From Streptobacillus notomytis (lineage in GTDB: Bacteria; Fusobacteriota; Fusobacteriia; Fusobacteriales; Leptotrichiaceae): 64,000 nucleotides of DNA. Position 1 is the first letter of the stretch, and each line of letters opens with the position of its first letter. Location: the NCBI GenBank assembly GCA_001612575.1, contig LJRV01000101.1:48812-112811 (forward strand), in the 5' to 3' direction. The position numbers and the translations under genes are program-made. The notes beneath the pieces are model-generated. The model had not been told where the DNA came from. It saw nothing but the letters and a program-made list of their open reading frames with translations, and searched no databases. Positions 13,955-21,986 of this stretch are shown here, piece by piece.

Positions 13955-14923
13955 TTAAATTTTTTTTAAAATATATGTATCATTTTCTTTATCATATTTA
14001 ATTACTTCAGCAATTTCTTTAACATATCTTTTTGTTCCATCTCTAATAATATTTACTACTATATTTACTGCTTCTACTATTAAATATTGTTGAGATTTAA
14101 CTGTTACTTCATCTATATATTGTTCTATTTTTTTTAGTCCTGAAAGTGAACTATTAGCATGTATTGTTGCAAAACCACCAGAATGTCCACTATTCCAAGC
14201 TTTTAATAATTCAAGTGTTTCTCCACCAGTTCTAAGCTCTCCTAATATTATTCTGTCTGGATTTAATCTCATATTACTTCTTAATAAATCTCTATAACTA
14301 ACACTATCTGTTGATGTAAAGTAGTTTATATTCTTAGCATCACATTTTAATTCTCTAACCTCTTCTATAACACTAATTCTATCTTCAGTATTTTTTAATT
14401 TATCTAAACAAGCATTTAAAAATGTTGTCTTACCAGTAGATGTTCCACCAACAACTAGAATATTTTTCTTATTTTTTATAGCTTCTTCTATATATTCTTT
14501 TTGTTGTTGTGTTATAAATTCTGTTTCTACAAACTTTTCAAGTGGTATTATTTCAGTTGTATGTCTTCTTATGGAAAAAATAGGTTTATAATTAGTTACT
14601 TGATACATTAATCCTTCAAATCTTGATCCATCTGGCAAAGAAGCTGAAATAATAGGCGAAACTTCAGTTACTTCTTGCTCACTAAAAGCAGCAACTATCT
14701 TAATAATATTTTCTCCTTCAATTTTAGATAAAATTTCTCCACTATCTACTCTACCTTTTCCTTTAATATCTAAAAATATTTTTCCATCCTGGTTTAAAGA
14801 AATTTCACTAATAGATGCATCTTCTAAAAACTTCTGTATCCTAGTTAAGTTTTCTTTTAAGAAATTCTCTTTTCTCTCTAATTCTAATTTTCTTTTTAAT
14901 TCTAAATCCGTCATATTATTCAA
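13955..14923 (-). CDS. trbB: TrbB/VirB11 type IV secretion ATPase
   Basis: A 322-residue hexameric ATPase of the VirB11/TrbB family. The Walker A motif 'GGTSTGKTT' is near residue 158, the Asp/Glu box follows with 'VIEEVREL', Walker B is 'RIILGELRTGGE', and the His box is 'GGFATIHANS'. It powers pilus assembly and substrate passage at the cytoplasmic face together with TrbE. The start overlaps the stop of the preceding small gene by eight bases. Length fits the family. Confidence 0.95.
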   Translation of the reverse strand: MNNMTDLELKRKLELERKENFLKENLTRIQKFLEDASISEISLNQDGKIFLDIKGKGRVDSGEILSKIEGENIIKIVAAFSEQEVTEVSPIISASLPDGSRFEGLMYQVTNYKPIFSIRRHTTEIIPLEKFVETEFITQQQKEYIEEAIKNKKNILVVGGTSTGKTTFLNACLDKLKNTEDRISVIEEVRELKCDAKNINYFTSTDSVSYRDLLRSNMRLNPDRIILGELRTGGETLELLKAWNSGHSGGFATIHANSSLSGLKKIEQYIDEVTVKSQQYLIVEAVNIVVNIIRDGTKRYVKEIAEVIKYDKENDTYILKKI

Positions 14924-15203
14924 CTACTTCTATATTTTCACTTACTTCATTCTCTTTTTTATTATTTATTTTTTTTGTATTTTTTGTTTCATTATCAAAT
15001 TTCATCTCTATAATTATTGTTTCTTCATTTCTTTGCTCATATATATTTTTTATTAAATTTTCTATATCTTTTTCTGAACAAAATGAATGTATTGGATATT
15101 TATCAATAACTTTTTTAAAATGATCTATTAAATTCTCTTTCAATTTATATAATGTTTCTTTTAATTTTTTTTCATATTCTCTAATTTTTGCATTCATTTT
15201 CAT
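14916..15203 (-). CDS. Small helical protein between traG and trbB
   Basis: A 95-residue soluble protein, lysine- and glutamate-rich. It has an N-terminal amphipathic helix ('REYEKKLKETLYKLKENLIDHFKK') and an acidic tail ('ENEVSENIEVVE'). No family is recognised. It is embedded between the coupling-protein and VirB11 genes, overlapping the latter, so it is a genuine member of the operon. A cytoplasmic accessory role next to the two ATPases is likely but unproven. Confidence 0.6.
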   Translation of the reverse strand: MKMNAKIREYEKKLKETLYKLKENLIDHFKKVIDKYPIHSFCSEKDIENLIKNIYEQRNEETIIIEMKFDNETKNTKKINNKKENEVSENIEVVE

Positions 15204-15210
15204 TTCTTAT

Positions 15211-17094
15211 TTATTTCCCTTCTTGCAATTCAAGTTCTTTTTGCATATGTACTGTTGGATTAATTGGCAATTTCACTTTATCTTTAAATCTTTTATCCTT
15301 AAAGAATAGTACTTTATTTGATTTTATTGGTGGCTTACCACCTACAAGTAATAAAATTTTATCAAGTGGAAATCTTCTCATTTCATCTGGCTTGATTAAA
15401 TCTCTTCCAGATTTAGATACTGAAATGCTCTTTTTACTAAAAAATCCACCATCACTTGAATAATTTTTTGTAACTATTGTTTCTTGACCAATCGTTTTTG
15501 AAATATATTCAGCAGTCTTATTATCATTTGCAGTATAGAATACTTGAACTTGACAGTTACCCATAAACATATTGTTCTCAGTATAAATCTTATTTAATTG
15601 ATCAAGTGATTGAACTACTAACATCATCTTCATTCCATAACCAGCAACAAACCCTATAGCCTTTTCTAATATTTCCATTTTTCCTATGGCTGGAAATTCA
15701 TCAAGTAACATTAATAATCTATGTTTAAATTTAATTTTATTTGAATTTCCAGAATAATCCATTTCTGGTGTTAGTAGTTGAACACATTGAATTACAAGTA
15801 TTCTTAAAAGTGGTGCTAGTGGTTGTATTTGTCCAGGTGGGACTACGATGTATAAAGAAATCGGCTTATCTGCTGCCATTAAATCTAATATTCTAAAATC
15901 ACTCTGTGAAGTATTTTTTTCAACATTAGGTGATTCAAATATAGATAATTTAGCTTTAGCTGTAGCAACTATTGATTGTAAAGTTTTCTCTCCTTTTCCT
16001 AGTGCATCAGCAAGTCCTCTATCTATAAAGGGATGTATTCCTTTTTTTATTTGTTCTTGATCAGATTTAGATGTATATATACTTAATAATTTTTCTAATA
16101 TTTCTTTGTCTTTATTAGGATTGAATATCGGTCTATTTATTAATTTTTTTAATCTATCTTCTAGTGGACCACTAGGATCTGTAATAAATTTAACTACACT
16201 TGATAGATTCGCTTCTCCTTTTCCTTTGTATAACTCATAAAGAATTAAAGTAGTTGCTAAATCAGAACCAGCAAGACCCCAAAATGGATCAGAAGCTCCC
16301 TCATCAATTACTATAATCTGTGCAATAGTTTTAGCATCATCTATTTCATCTGGTGTTAAATATCTGACTTCTCTCATAGGATTAAACGAACAAGAATCAA
16401 CTGACAAAGGTGAAAATTTAAATATCGTATTATTAAATTGTTTTTGTCTCCAACCAGCTGTCATTTGATAATTTTCTCCTTTAATGTCAAGTACTAATAC
16501 AGAATCTTTCCAACTATCGACTAATGTAGGAATAATTACAGAAACACCTTTACCAGTTCTTGTGGGAGCTGATAATAGAATATGTGTTTTACCATTATCT
16601 TTTATTAGTCTCCCATCTACTTCTCCTAATACTACTCCACTTTCTTCAAGTAAATTTAATTCAAATGCTTTAGCAGCTGTGTTAGGAATTAAAAATCCAC
16701 TTAATCCTAGGTCATCAAATGTTCCCCATCTAGCAGAACCGTGCGATATATCTTTAGGTATCCATTTAATAGGTAAACAAAATATTATATATGGAACAGT
16801 TATTAGTGCTAGTATTATCATAAATTCATATTTAGCCCATTTAGTAGCATTAGGTACTTTAGATAATGATTTATACATAAACAAATTAGGTCTATATATT
16901 TTTATATTCTCAATATTTATTAATATATATTTATCAAATATTTTTGGATAGTTTAATATTCTTGCATAATTTGATAGATAGAAAAATAGAATTAATATTA
17001 AAGTAATTATTATCCAAGAAATTGTTCCTATAACAAATATTTTTTCTTTCCTTTTCATATTTTTCCATCTAATTTTCTTTATATCACTTAACAC
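15211..17094 (-). CDS. traG: TraG/VirD4 coupling ATPase
   Basis: A 627-residue type IV coupling protein. Two N-terminal transmembrane helices (about 20-45 and 90-110) are followed by 'GSARWGTFDDL', the VirD4/TraG entry motif. The Walker A motif is 'APTRTGKG' near residue 180, and Walker B is 'LLMLLDEFPAIG' near 435, followed by 'VVQSLDQL'. It docks the relaxase-DNA complex, and any protein substrates, to the channel. It is placed downstream of trbI and upstream of trbB. The ICE therefore encodes its own coupling protein. Confidence 0.96.
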   Translation of the reverse strand: MLSDIKKIRWKNMKRKEKIFVIGTISWIIITLILILFFYLSNYARILNYPKIFDKYILINIENIKIYRPNLFMYKSLSKVPNATKWAKYEFMIILALITVPYIIFCLPIKWIPKDISHGSARWGTFDDLGLSGFLIPNTAAKAFELNLLEESGVVLGEVDGRLIKDNGKTHILLSAPTRTGKGVSVIIPTLVDSWKDSVLVLDIKGENYQMTAGWRQKQFNNTIFKFSPLSVDSCSFNPMREVRYLTPDEIDDAKTIAQIIVIDEGASDPFWGLAGSDLATTLILYELYKGKGEANLSSVVKFITDPSGPLEDRLKKLINRPIFNPNKDKEILEKLLSIYTSKSDQEQIKKGIHPFIDRGLADALGKGEKTLQSIVATAKAKLSIFESPNVEKNTSQSDFRILDLMAADKPISLYIVVPPGQIQPLAPLLRILVIQCVQLLTPEMDYSGNSNKIKFKHRLLMLLDEFPAIGKMEILEKAIGFVAGYGMKMMLVVQSLDQLNKIYTENNMFMGNCQVQVFYTANDNKTAEYISKTIGQETIVTKNYSSDGGFFSKKSISVSKSGRDLIKPDEMRRFPLDKILLLVGGKPPIKSNKVLFFKDKRFKDKVKLPINPTVHMQKELELQEGK

Positions 17095-17112
17095 TTGTAT
17101 TTACTCACTTTC

Positions 17113-17141
17113 TTTCACTCTATATATTGTATAGAGTGAAA
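17113..17141. repeat. Palindromic element P5
   Basis: An inverted repeat with 12-bp arms (TTTCACTCTATA / TATAGAGTGAAA) and a five-base loop. It lies directly after the trbI stop codon and before traG. The sequence following on the minus strand, GAGTAAATACAAG, recalls that after P2-P4. It could be an mRNA processing or stability element within the operon. Confidence 0.8.
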
Positions 17142-18545
17142 TTAATATTTGTATTTTTCAAGTTCTAAATCGCCATTTACAATAATATTAAACTTATACC
17201 CTCTCCTAATAGTTATAGTAGGTTGTCTTTCAACTTCTTTTCTAACTAAATGAGATGTAACTTCTTTAAATGGAGATCCACCTTTTTCTTCTTTAGATTG
17301 ACCATTTAAGCCTAATTTTACTCCACCTACACTAAAGCTAACACCATTTGCTAATGTATCTGTAAAATTTAATACACTTGACAAAATAGAATTTCCAATT
17401 AAAGACCAAGTATGATTATTAGTTTTATCATTTACCCCACTATTACCTAAAGCATCAGCAGACTGAAATTCTGTTAATTCAACAAATTTACCATTAGGTA
17501 AAGATAATTTATCCCAAACAACAAATACTCTAGTTTGACCTTTATCTACATTACTTTCATATCTTCCATAAATTTTTGTTCCTTTCGGAATTAATAAATA
17601 TTCTCCACTTCTACTATCATATATATTTTCTCTAACTTGTGCTAAAACTGAACCAGGTAAATCTGTATTAACTTCAGTTAAAAATATAGCTGGAATTAAT
17701 GATCCTTGTTGAACAACAAAATCATTAAATGAATAAGCTATTTTATTTTTTCTATTAATTTCTTCATCAATTTTTTCTTTTCTGTTTTCTAAAAGATTTA
17801 TATATTTTGAATTATTTCTTTCTTTTTTCTTTTCTTTATCATTTTCTTTTTCCTTTTTAAAAAATGCTAATCCATTGTGTTTTCTTCCTGATACTTCATT
17901 AACACCAGAATTTCCTTCAAGTTCTGCAATAGCTCTATCAAGTTCTTCATATTCCTTTTTATTTTTTTCTTCTTCATAATTATCAAATTTAGATTTTTTA
18001 ATATTTTTTTCTAAATCTAAGTTATCATCTACTTTATTATTTATTTCTATATTTTCATTATTATTATTTTTACTTTCATCTTTTATATCTTCTAATTTCT
18101 CAAATGCTTTATCTTCATCATCTTCTTTAATATCACTAATCCTAAAGTTGTTAGGATCTGCAACTGTAATTTCTTCTTCACTTTCAAAAGCCTTAGGTAA
18201 ATTTTTATAAATTACTATCCCAAAAATAGATAATAATATTAATATGACAATAGCAAATAATGTTTTAAAATTTTTATTTGAATTAGTTTTTTCTTCTTTT
18301 ATTGTTTCTTTTTCTATTTCTTCTTTATCTGTTTTAATTTCTTTTTCTTTTTCATTATTTTTTAGATTTATTACTTCATCTTCTATTTCAGAAATATCTT
18401 CATCTAATTCTTCAAAATCTATTATTAAATTTTCTTTTTTTTCTAATATTTCATCTTCATTTTCTAAATCATTTAATAAATCTAAATTTTTATCTATTTT
18501 ATTCATTTTATTGATAACAGAAATAGCAATATTTTTTTTATTCAT
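17142..18545 (-). CDS. trbI: TrbI/VirB10 core-complex protein
   Basis: A 467-residue protein. A charged cytoplasmic N-terminus (1-90, very rich in E/K/D), one transmembrane helix (about 100-120) and a long acidic, lysine-rich periplasmic linker precede the conserved TrbI domain. That domain shows 'GSLIPAIFLTEVNTDLPGSVLAQV', 'LLIPKGTKIYGRY' and 'VVWDKLSLPNGKFVEL'. VirB10/TrbI spans both membranes and senses ATP hydrolysis in the inner membrane. The linker takes the place of the proline-rich region seen in proteobacteria. The start is supported by GGAAGGGG. Confidence 0.95.
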   Translation of the reverse strand: MNKKNIAISVINKMNKIDKNLDLLNDLENEDEILEKKENLIIDFEELDEDISEIEDEVINLKNNEKEKEIKTDKEEIEKETIKEEKTNSNKNFKTLFAIVILILLSIFGIVIYKNLPKAFESEEEITVADPNNFRISDIKEDDEDKAFEKLEDIKDESKNNNNENIEINNKVDDNLDLEKNIKKSKFDNYEEEKNKKEYEELDRAIAELEGNSGVNEVSGRKHNGLAFFKKEKENDKEKKKERNNSKYINLLENRKEKIDEEINRKNKIAYSFNDFVVQQGSLIPAIFLTEVNTDLPGSVLAQVRENIYDSRSGEYLLIPKGTKIYGRYESNVDKGQTRVFVVWDKLSLPNGKFVELTEFQSADALGNSGVNDKTNNHTWSLIGNSILSSVLNFTDTLANGVSFSVGGVKLGLNGQSKEEKGGSPFKEVTSHLVRKEVERQPTITIRRGYKFNIIVNGDLELEKYKY

Positions 18546-18561
18546 ATTAAATCCCCTTCCA

Positions 18562-19416
18562 TTATCTAACTATATCTAATTTTTCATTACCTAAAACGAG
18601 TTGAAATTTATTTACTACTTTATCTATTATTATCTTATTTTCTATTATTCTATAATTTACTAAAGATAGTACATTATCCTCTCCATACACATAAACAACT
18701 GGTGCTTCTTGCAATTTATTAGATAGTATTAAAATAGTTTTTTCAGAATCAGTAAATACTTGTTCTGGTGCTAATTTATGGTGTTTATCATATTTAAATC
18801 CAAACATTATATCTTCACTTTTACCTAATTTAATTTCATTACCTTCTCTTTTTTCTTTCATTTTTTTAATATGTGCCATATGATTTTCATATGGATATTT
18901 CCATTGAATGTATGGATTGAAATTATTTTCTGTTGATTCTAAGACTATAAAATATGATCTCTTATCTGTGATAATATTTAAATTAGTTTTAAGTCCTTTA
19001 ATTAATGGTTTAACAAATAAAAATGTTGCACCATCATTCCCACCTTCAGTTTCATCTATTTGCCAATTCTCTGTATCTCCACCACCGACATATACCAATT
19101 TTTCATCTTTATTTAATTTAAAAACTGTTGTATAGTTAGGTTTTGTAAAGACTTGATAAATCGATGATTTAAAATAGTTGAATTCTGTAGAAACTGAATA
19201 TATTGAAGCTGTTTTTCCAGATATAATTGCAAGTCTATCTTTTAATATCTTTTGTATTTCTTCATCATCTACATTTTCTACTTTATTAATATTTTGCTCA
19301 TATTTTTGTACTTCTTTTTTTAATTTATTAATATTTTTATTTACATCATTTGAATAAGAAATTAAACTCATAAATAATAAAAATACCGTTAAATTTTTAA
19401 AAATTTTCATTTTCAT
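18562..19416 (-). CDS. trbG: TrbG/VirB9 core-complex protein
   Basis: A 284-residue exported protein (signal peptide 1-22). The C-terminal part shows the VirB9 features 'MFGFKYDKHHKLAPEQVFTDSEKTILIL' and 'VNYRIIENKIIIDKV', and the N-terminal beta domain includes 'TVFKLNKDEKLVYVGGGDTENWQ'. TrbG/VirB9 forms the outer layer of the core complex with TrbI. The gene precedes trbI by 16 bases in the usual order. An AGGAG site precedes the ATG at 19,416. Confidence 0.93.
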   Translation of the reverse strand: MKMKIFKNLTVFLLFMSLISYSNDVNKNINKLKKEVQKYEQNINKVENVDDEEIQKILKDRLAIISGKTASIYSVSTEFNYFKSSIYQVFTKPNYTTVFKLNKDEKLVYVGGGDTENWQIDETEGGNDGATFLFVKPLIKGLKTNLNIITDKRSYFIVLESTENNFNPYIQWKYPYENHMAHIKKMKEKREGNEIKLGKSEDIMFGFKYDKHHKLAPEQVFTDSEKTILILSNKLQEAPVVYVYGEDNVLSLVNYRIIENKIIIDKVVNKFQLVLGNEKLDIVR

Positions 19417-19425
19417 AATCTCCTT

Positions 19426-19911
19426 TTATAAAGCTCGTATTTCTTTTTTGTTATAATCAATATGAAATACTTTACCTTTCTTACTAACTTCTATTTCATA
19501 TATATCAATTATATTTTCTTTATCTATATTTGATATTTTTTCTTCAAATATGATTTGTTTTATACTATTTTCATCATTTAAATCTGAATATTTATTATTA
19601 CTATTAACAAAATCTTTTAAATTATTTTTTATAGCTTCATATTCTTTTTCAACTTCTTTTACTATTCCCTCAAGAAAATTTTGAAATTCTATAATAATTC
19701 CATTTTCTTTTCTATAAAAAATTTCTTTTTCATCTTTTTCTGATTTTTTTTCATATTCTCTAATTTCATCTATTGATTTTTCTGTTTGTAAAAATTCTTT
19801 TATTTCTAAATATTTTTTATCTACACTATATTCAAAAATTTGTATTTCTTTACTTATAACTTTTAAAATGTTTTTTCTTTTCCATAATAAATAATTATTA
19901 TACTCTTCCAT
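19426..19911 (-). CDS. Hypothetical protein between trbF and trbG
   Basis: A 161-residue soluble protein, lysine- and glutamate-rich and mostly helical, with a final beta-like segment 'VSKKGKVFHIDYNKKEIRAL'. No signal peptide or family recognised. Two bases separate its start region from the trbF stop, and trbG follows closely, so it is certainly co-expressed with the core complex. It may be a cytoplasmic partner specific to this lineage of elements. Confidence 0.65.
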   Translation of the reverse strand: MEEYNNYLLWKRKNILKVISKEIQIFEYSVDKKYLEIKEFLQTEKSIDEIREYEKKSEKDEKEIFYRKENGIIIEFQNFLEGIVKEVEKEYEAIKNNLKDFVNSNNKYSDLNDENSIKQIIFEEKISNIDKENIIDIYEIEVSKKGKVFHIDYNKKEIRAL

Positions 19912-19912
19912 A

Positions 19913-20617
19913 TTAATTTTCCACCTGCATATTAAAATCTACTATAACTATCCCAAAAGGATTAAATATTATTTGTTCTGAATTAGGAGAAAATCTTTTA
20001 GTTTTAACTATAGCATTTAAATTTTTTCTTTTTGATAAATCTCCATTTTTTTCATATTCTTTTTCTCTCCATCTTATCTGATAAGTGTTTTCTGATTCAG
20101 GAATCTTTACAAAAGATAATATTTCTACCTCTCTTGTTTTCCCTATTTCAAAAAAAGAATAAACATTTTCATTACTTAAAATTGAACTTAATTTTGATTG
20201 TGTTTCTTTATTTAAAAAATAACTTGCCTCTCTAATTGTTTTATCAAAAACTTTTCTATCAAGTGTTATAGTTCTACTATCTTTTATGAATTTTTTCATA
20301 AAATATTCTATTTCTTTATTACCTATATTTGTAATTTGATTTGATAATTTTTCTGTACCAATAAGTTCTCCGTTATTATTTACTTTAATTAAATAGCTTT
20401 TAGTTTCTGATTTATTAATAAATAGAAAAGTTGATAAACAAGCAAATGAAATTGTCATTACACTCATACCTATAAAAGCTTTTTTCCATATGTTTAATGC
20501 TTCAGATATAGCAACATATCTTTCAATACCTAAACTTAGTTTTTCTTTATTTCTTGATGTTTTATTTTCATCTATAATAAAATTTTTTCTCATTTTATTT
20601 ATTCTATTTTCTTTCAT
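19913..20617 (-). CDS. trbF: TrbF/VirB8 inner-membrane protein
   Basis: A 234-residue bitopic protein: a basic cytoplasmic N-terminus, one transmembrane helix (about 45-65, 'FIGMSVMTISFACLSTFLFI') and a periplasmic NTF2-like domain. The domain ends with 'TYQIRWREKEYEKNGDL' and 'NPFGIVIVDFNM', both typical of TrbF ('Y-x-V-x-W-x-E' and 'NPLGLYV'). I use the ATG at 20,617 with AGGTGA upstream; a GTG at 20,626 is an alternative. It overlaps the end of trbC by 14 bases. Confidence 0.92.
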   Translation of the reverse strand: MKENRINKMRKNFIIDENKTSRNKEKLSLGIERYVAISEALNIWKKAFIGMSVMTISFACLSTFLFINKSETKSYLIKVNNNGELIGTEKLSNQITNIGNKEIEYFMKKFIKDSRTITLDRKVFDKTIREASYFLNKETQSKLSSILSNENVYSFFEIGKTREVEILSFVKIPESENTYQIRWREKEYEKNGDLSKRKNLNAIVKTKRFSPNSEQIIFNPFGIVIVDFNMQVEN

Positions 20618-20990
20618 TTGCTTCACCTAAAAATTTTATTTTCTCTAGTTTTACAACTTTTATTTTCTCAACATTTTTATCTATTGTTGTTCCACCTACG
20701 GCTCTAACAATTGTATCTATAGCAAATATTCCACCCATAATTAAAACAAAAGTTAATATAGTTTTCCCCATTTGATCCCATTGAGGGTTGAATATAAATT
20801 CAATTAGTTTAACTATAAAATATATTGCACCTACAGCATATCCAACGAACTTTATAAATCTTAAAAATGCTGATAAGTATCTTGCAAAATTATCAAAACC
20901 TGCAACACTTGCTTGAGAAGTATTTGCTAAAGATAAAGTTGAGAAAAATATGACACCCAATAAAATTAAACTTAAATTTTTTATTTTCAT
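20604..20990 (-). CDS. trbC: TrbC/VirB2 conjugative pilin
   Basis: A 128-residue pilin precursor with a signal peptide (1-22, 'LSLANTSQA'). Two hydrophobic helices (about 43-65 and 77-98) are separated by a short hydrophilic turn, the TrbC/VirB2 plan. A charged C-terminal tail of about 27 residues could be removed by the TraF-like peptidase encoded at 1,783-2,247, as in RP4, where the product is cyclic. It is the first gene of the main transfer operon, after leader copy 2. Cyclisation is inferred only from the presence of TraF. Confidence 0.9.
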   Translation of the reverse strand: MKIKNLSLILLGVIFFSTLSLANTSQASVAGFDNFARYLSAFLRFIKFVGYAVGAIYFIVKLIEFIFNPQWDQMGKTILTFVLIMGGIFAIDTIVRAVGGTTIDKNVEKIKVVKLEKIKFLGEANERK

Positions 20991-21073
20991 TTATTTTTCC
21001 TTTCTCATTTTTTTCATTTTAATTAAATAAAAATCTTTTCACATTTTTATCACTCCTTTTGATTTTTTTCTGA

Positions 21074-21263
21074 AAAAAAAGAAAAAGGTGCCTATACTAG
21101 CTCGCAGGCTAGCATAAGCACCTTAAGATTTAATTAGCAAATTAAATCAGTAACTTATAATTTTTATATTTAAATTGTCTTTGCTAAATTCATTGTATGT
21201 TATCATATATTTTTAATATATGTGTTAGCTCGCTGACTAACATAGTACCTTAAGATTTAATAC
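21074..21263 (-). ncRNA. Structured leader RNA, copy 2, with terminator
   Basis: This is identical to 3,226-3,415. On the minus strand two modules follow each other. Each has a GATTT...AAATC stem, TTAAGGT, and a stem closed by the loop YCWGCGAG. The downstream module is enclosed in GGTGC/GCACC and followed by TTTTTC and more T's, forming a terminator at about 21,074-21,124. The RNA lies between twin promoters (21,333-21,436) and trbC (start 20,990), so it must be passed or anti-terminated for pilus expression. Just outside the identical block the upstream stem loop differs between the copies while pairing is kept. Confidence 0.75.
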
Positions 21264-21332
21264 ACAGAAAAAATCAGTATTTTATAACTCTTTACAAAAA
21301 ATTTTTCTTTTCTTTCACATTTATACATTAAT

Positions 21333-21361
21333 ATTATACTATAATTTTTTTGTATTTTCAA
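21333..21361 (-). promoter_or_regulatory. Proximal promoter of the transfer operon
   Basis: On the minus strand -35 TTGAAA (21,356-21,361) and -10 TATAAT (21,333-21,338) are 17 bases apart. Transcription starts near 21,326 and enters leader copy 2. Confidence 0.88.
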
Positions 21362-21407
21362 TCTTTTTAATAAAACTTTTTCTTTTCTTTCACATTTATA
21401 CATTAAT

Positions 21408-21436
21408 ATTATACTATAATTTTTTTGTATTTTCAA
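21408..21436 (-). promoter_or_regulatory. Distal promoter of the transfer operon
   Basis: An exact copy of the proximal promoter, 75 bases upstream: TTGAAA (21,431-21,436), 17 bases, TATAAT (21,408-21,413). Confidence 0.85.
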
Positions 21437-21609
21437 TCTTTTTAATAAAACTTTTTCTTTAAATTTTCAAATTATTTTATTTTTCTTTTTCTATTTTTTT
21501 ATGTTATCACTTAAAATTTTTTATGTGATTTTTGAAATATTTTGAAAAAAATTTTTTCAATTTTTTTCCTTCAAGCCTTTAGGCAAATGTTTATTTTTTT
21601 AAAATAAAC

Positions 21610-21690
21610 CACGACGAGTGTTTCTCAATTTTTGGCAAAAAAATGGAGAAACGGGTAAGCGTGCATAGTAAAATTTGTTTTACTATGATT
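21610..21690 (+). other. oriT: Origin of transfer (oriT), RSF1010-like
   Basis: On the plus strand the arms GTTTCTC (21,620-21,626) and GAGAAAC (21,646-21,652) are followed by GGGTAAGCGTGC (21,653-21,664). From memory, the RSF1010/R1162 oriT has the same arms GTTTCTC/GAGAAAC followed by CGGTAAGTGCGCCCT with the nick inside that core, so the arms match exactly and the core partly. Here the loop is longer (19 bases). A second perfect hairpin, CATAGTAAAA/TTTTACTATG (21,664-21,687), follows. The site lies between the relaxase gene and the transfer operon, where an oriT is expected, and is GC-richer than the rest of this gap. The nick is predicted near 21,660-21,665. Confidence 0.78.
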
Positions 21691-21890
21691 TTAGTAAAAA
21701 TAAGAAATTTTTACATTTTCTTTTTGTGATTTTTATATAAAAATGTTTTTAAGTTTTGCTCAAAAAAAATAAAAATTTAATTTTAAAAATTAATACAAAA
21801 AAAAATTTCTAATTCATTTTTTTTATAAATTTTTTTCCAATATCACTTCAAAAAATTTTTTTAATTCTATTAATAAGTTTTTTAAAACAA

Positions 21891-21914
21891 AAAGAGAGAT
21901 TGCAGTCCCTCTTT
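21891..21914 (-). terminator. Terminator of the relaxase gene
   Basis: A minus-strand hairpin, AAAGAGGGA/TCTCTCTTT with a six-base loop and a following T-rich tract, lies 70 bases after the relaxase stop. The stretch 21,691-21,890 between it and oriT is extremely AT-rich and holds no gene that I can see. Confidence 0.75.
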
Positions 21915-21986
21915 GTATTTCGTGTATAGAATTAATTTACATCTCAATTATATATTACTTTTTAAAAAAATAAAAATATATTTTCA

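Larger units (their letters stand above)
21302..21451. repeat. 75-bp tandem duplication carrying two promoters
   Basis: Two directly repeated 75-base units (21,302-21,376 and 21,377-21,451) appear identical. Each carries a complete minus-strand promoter, so the transfer operon has two copies of the same promoter in tandem. Confidence 0.9.
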
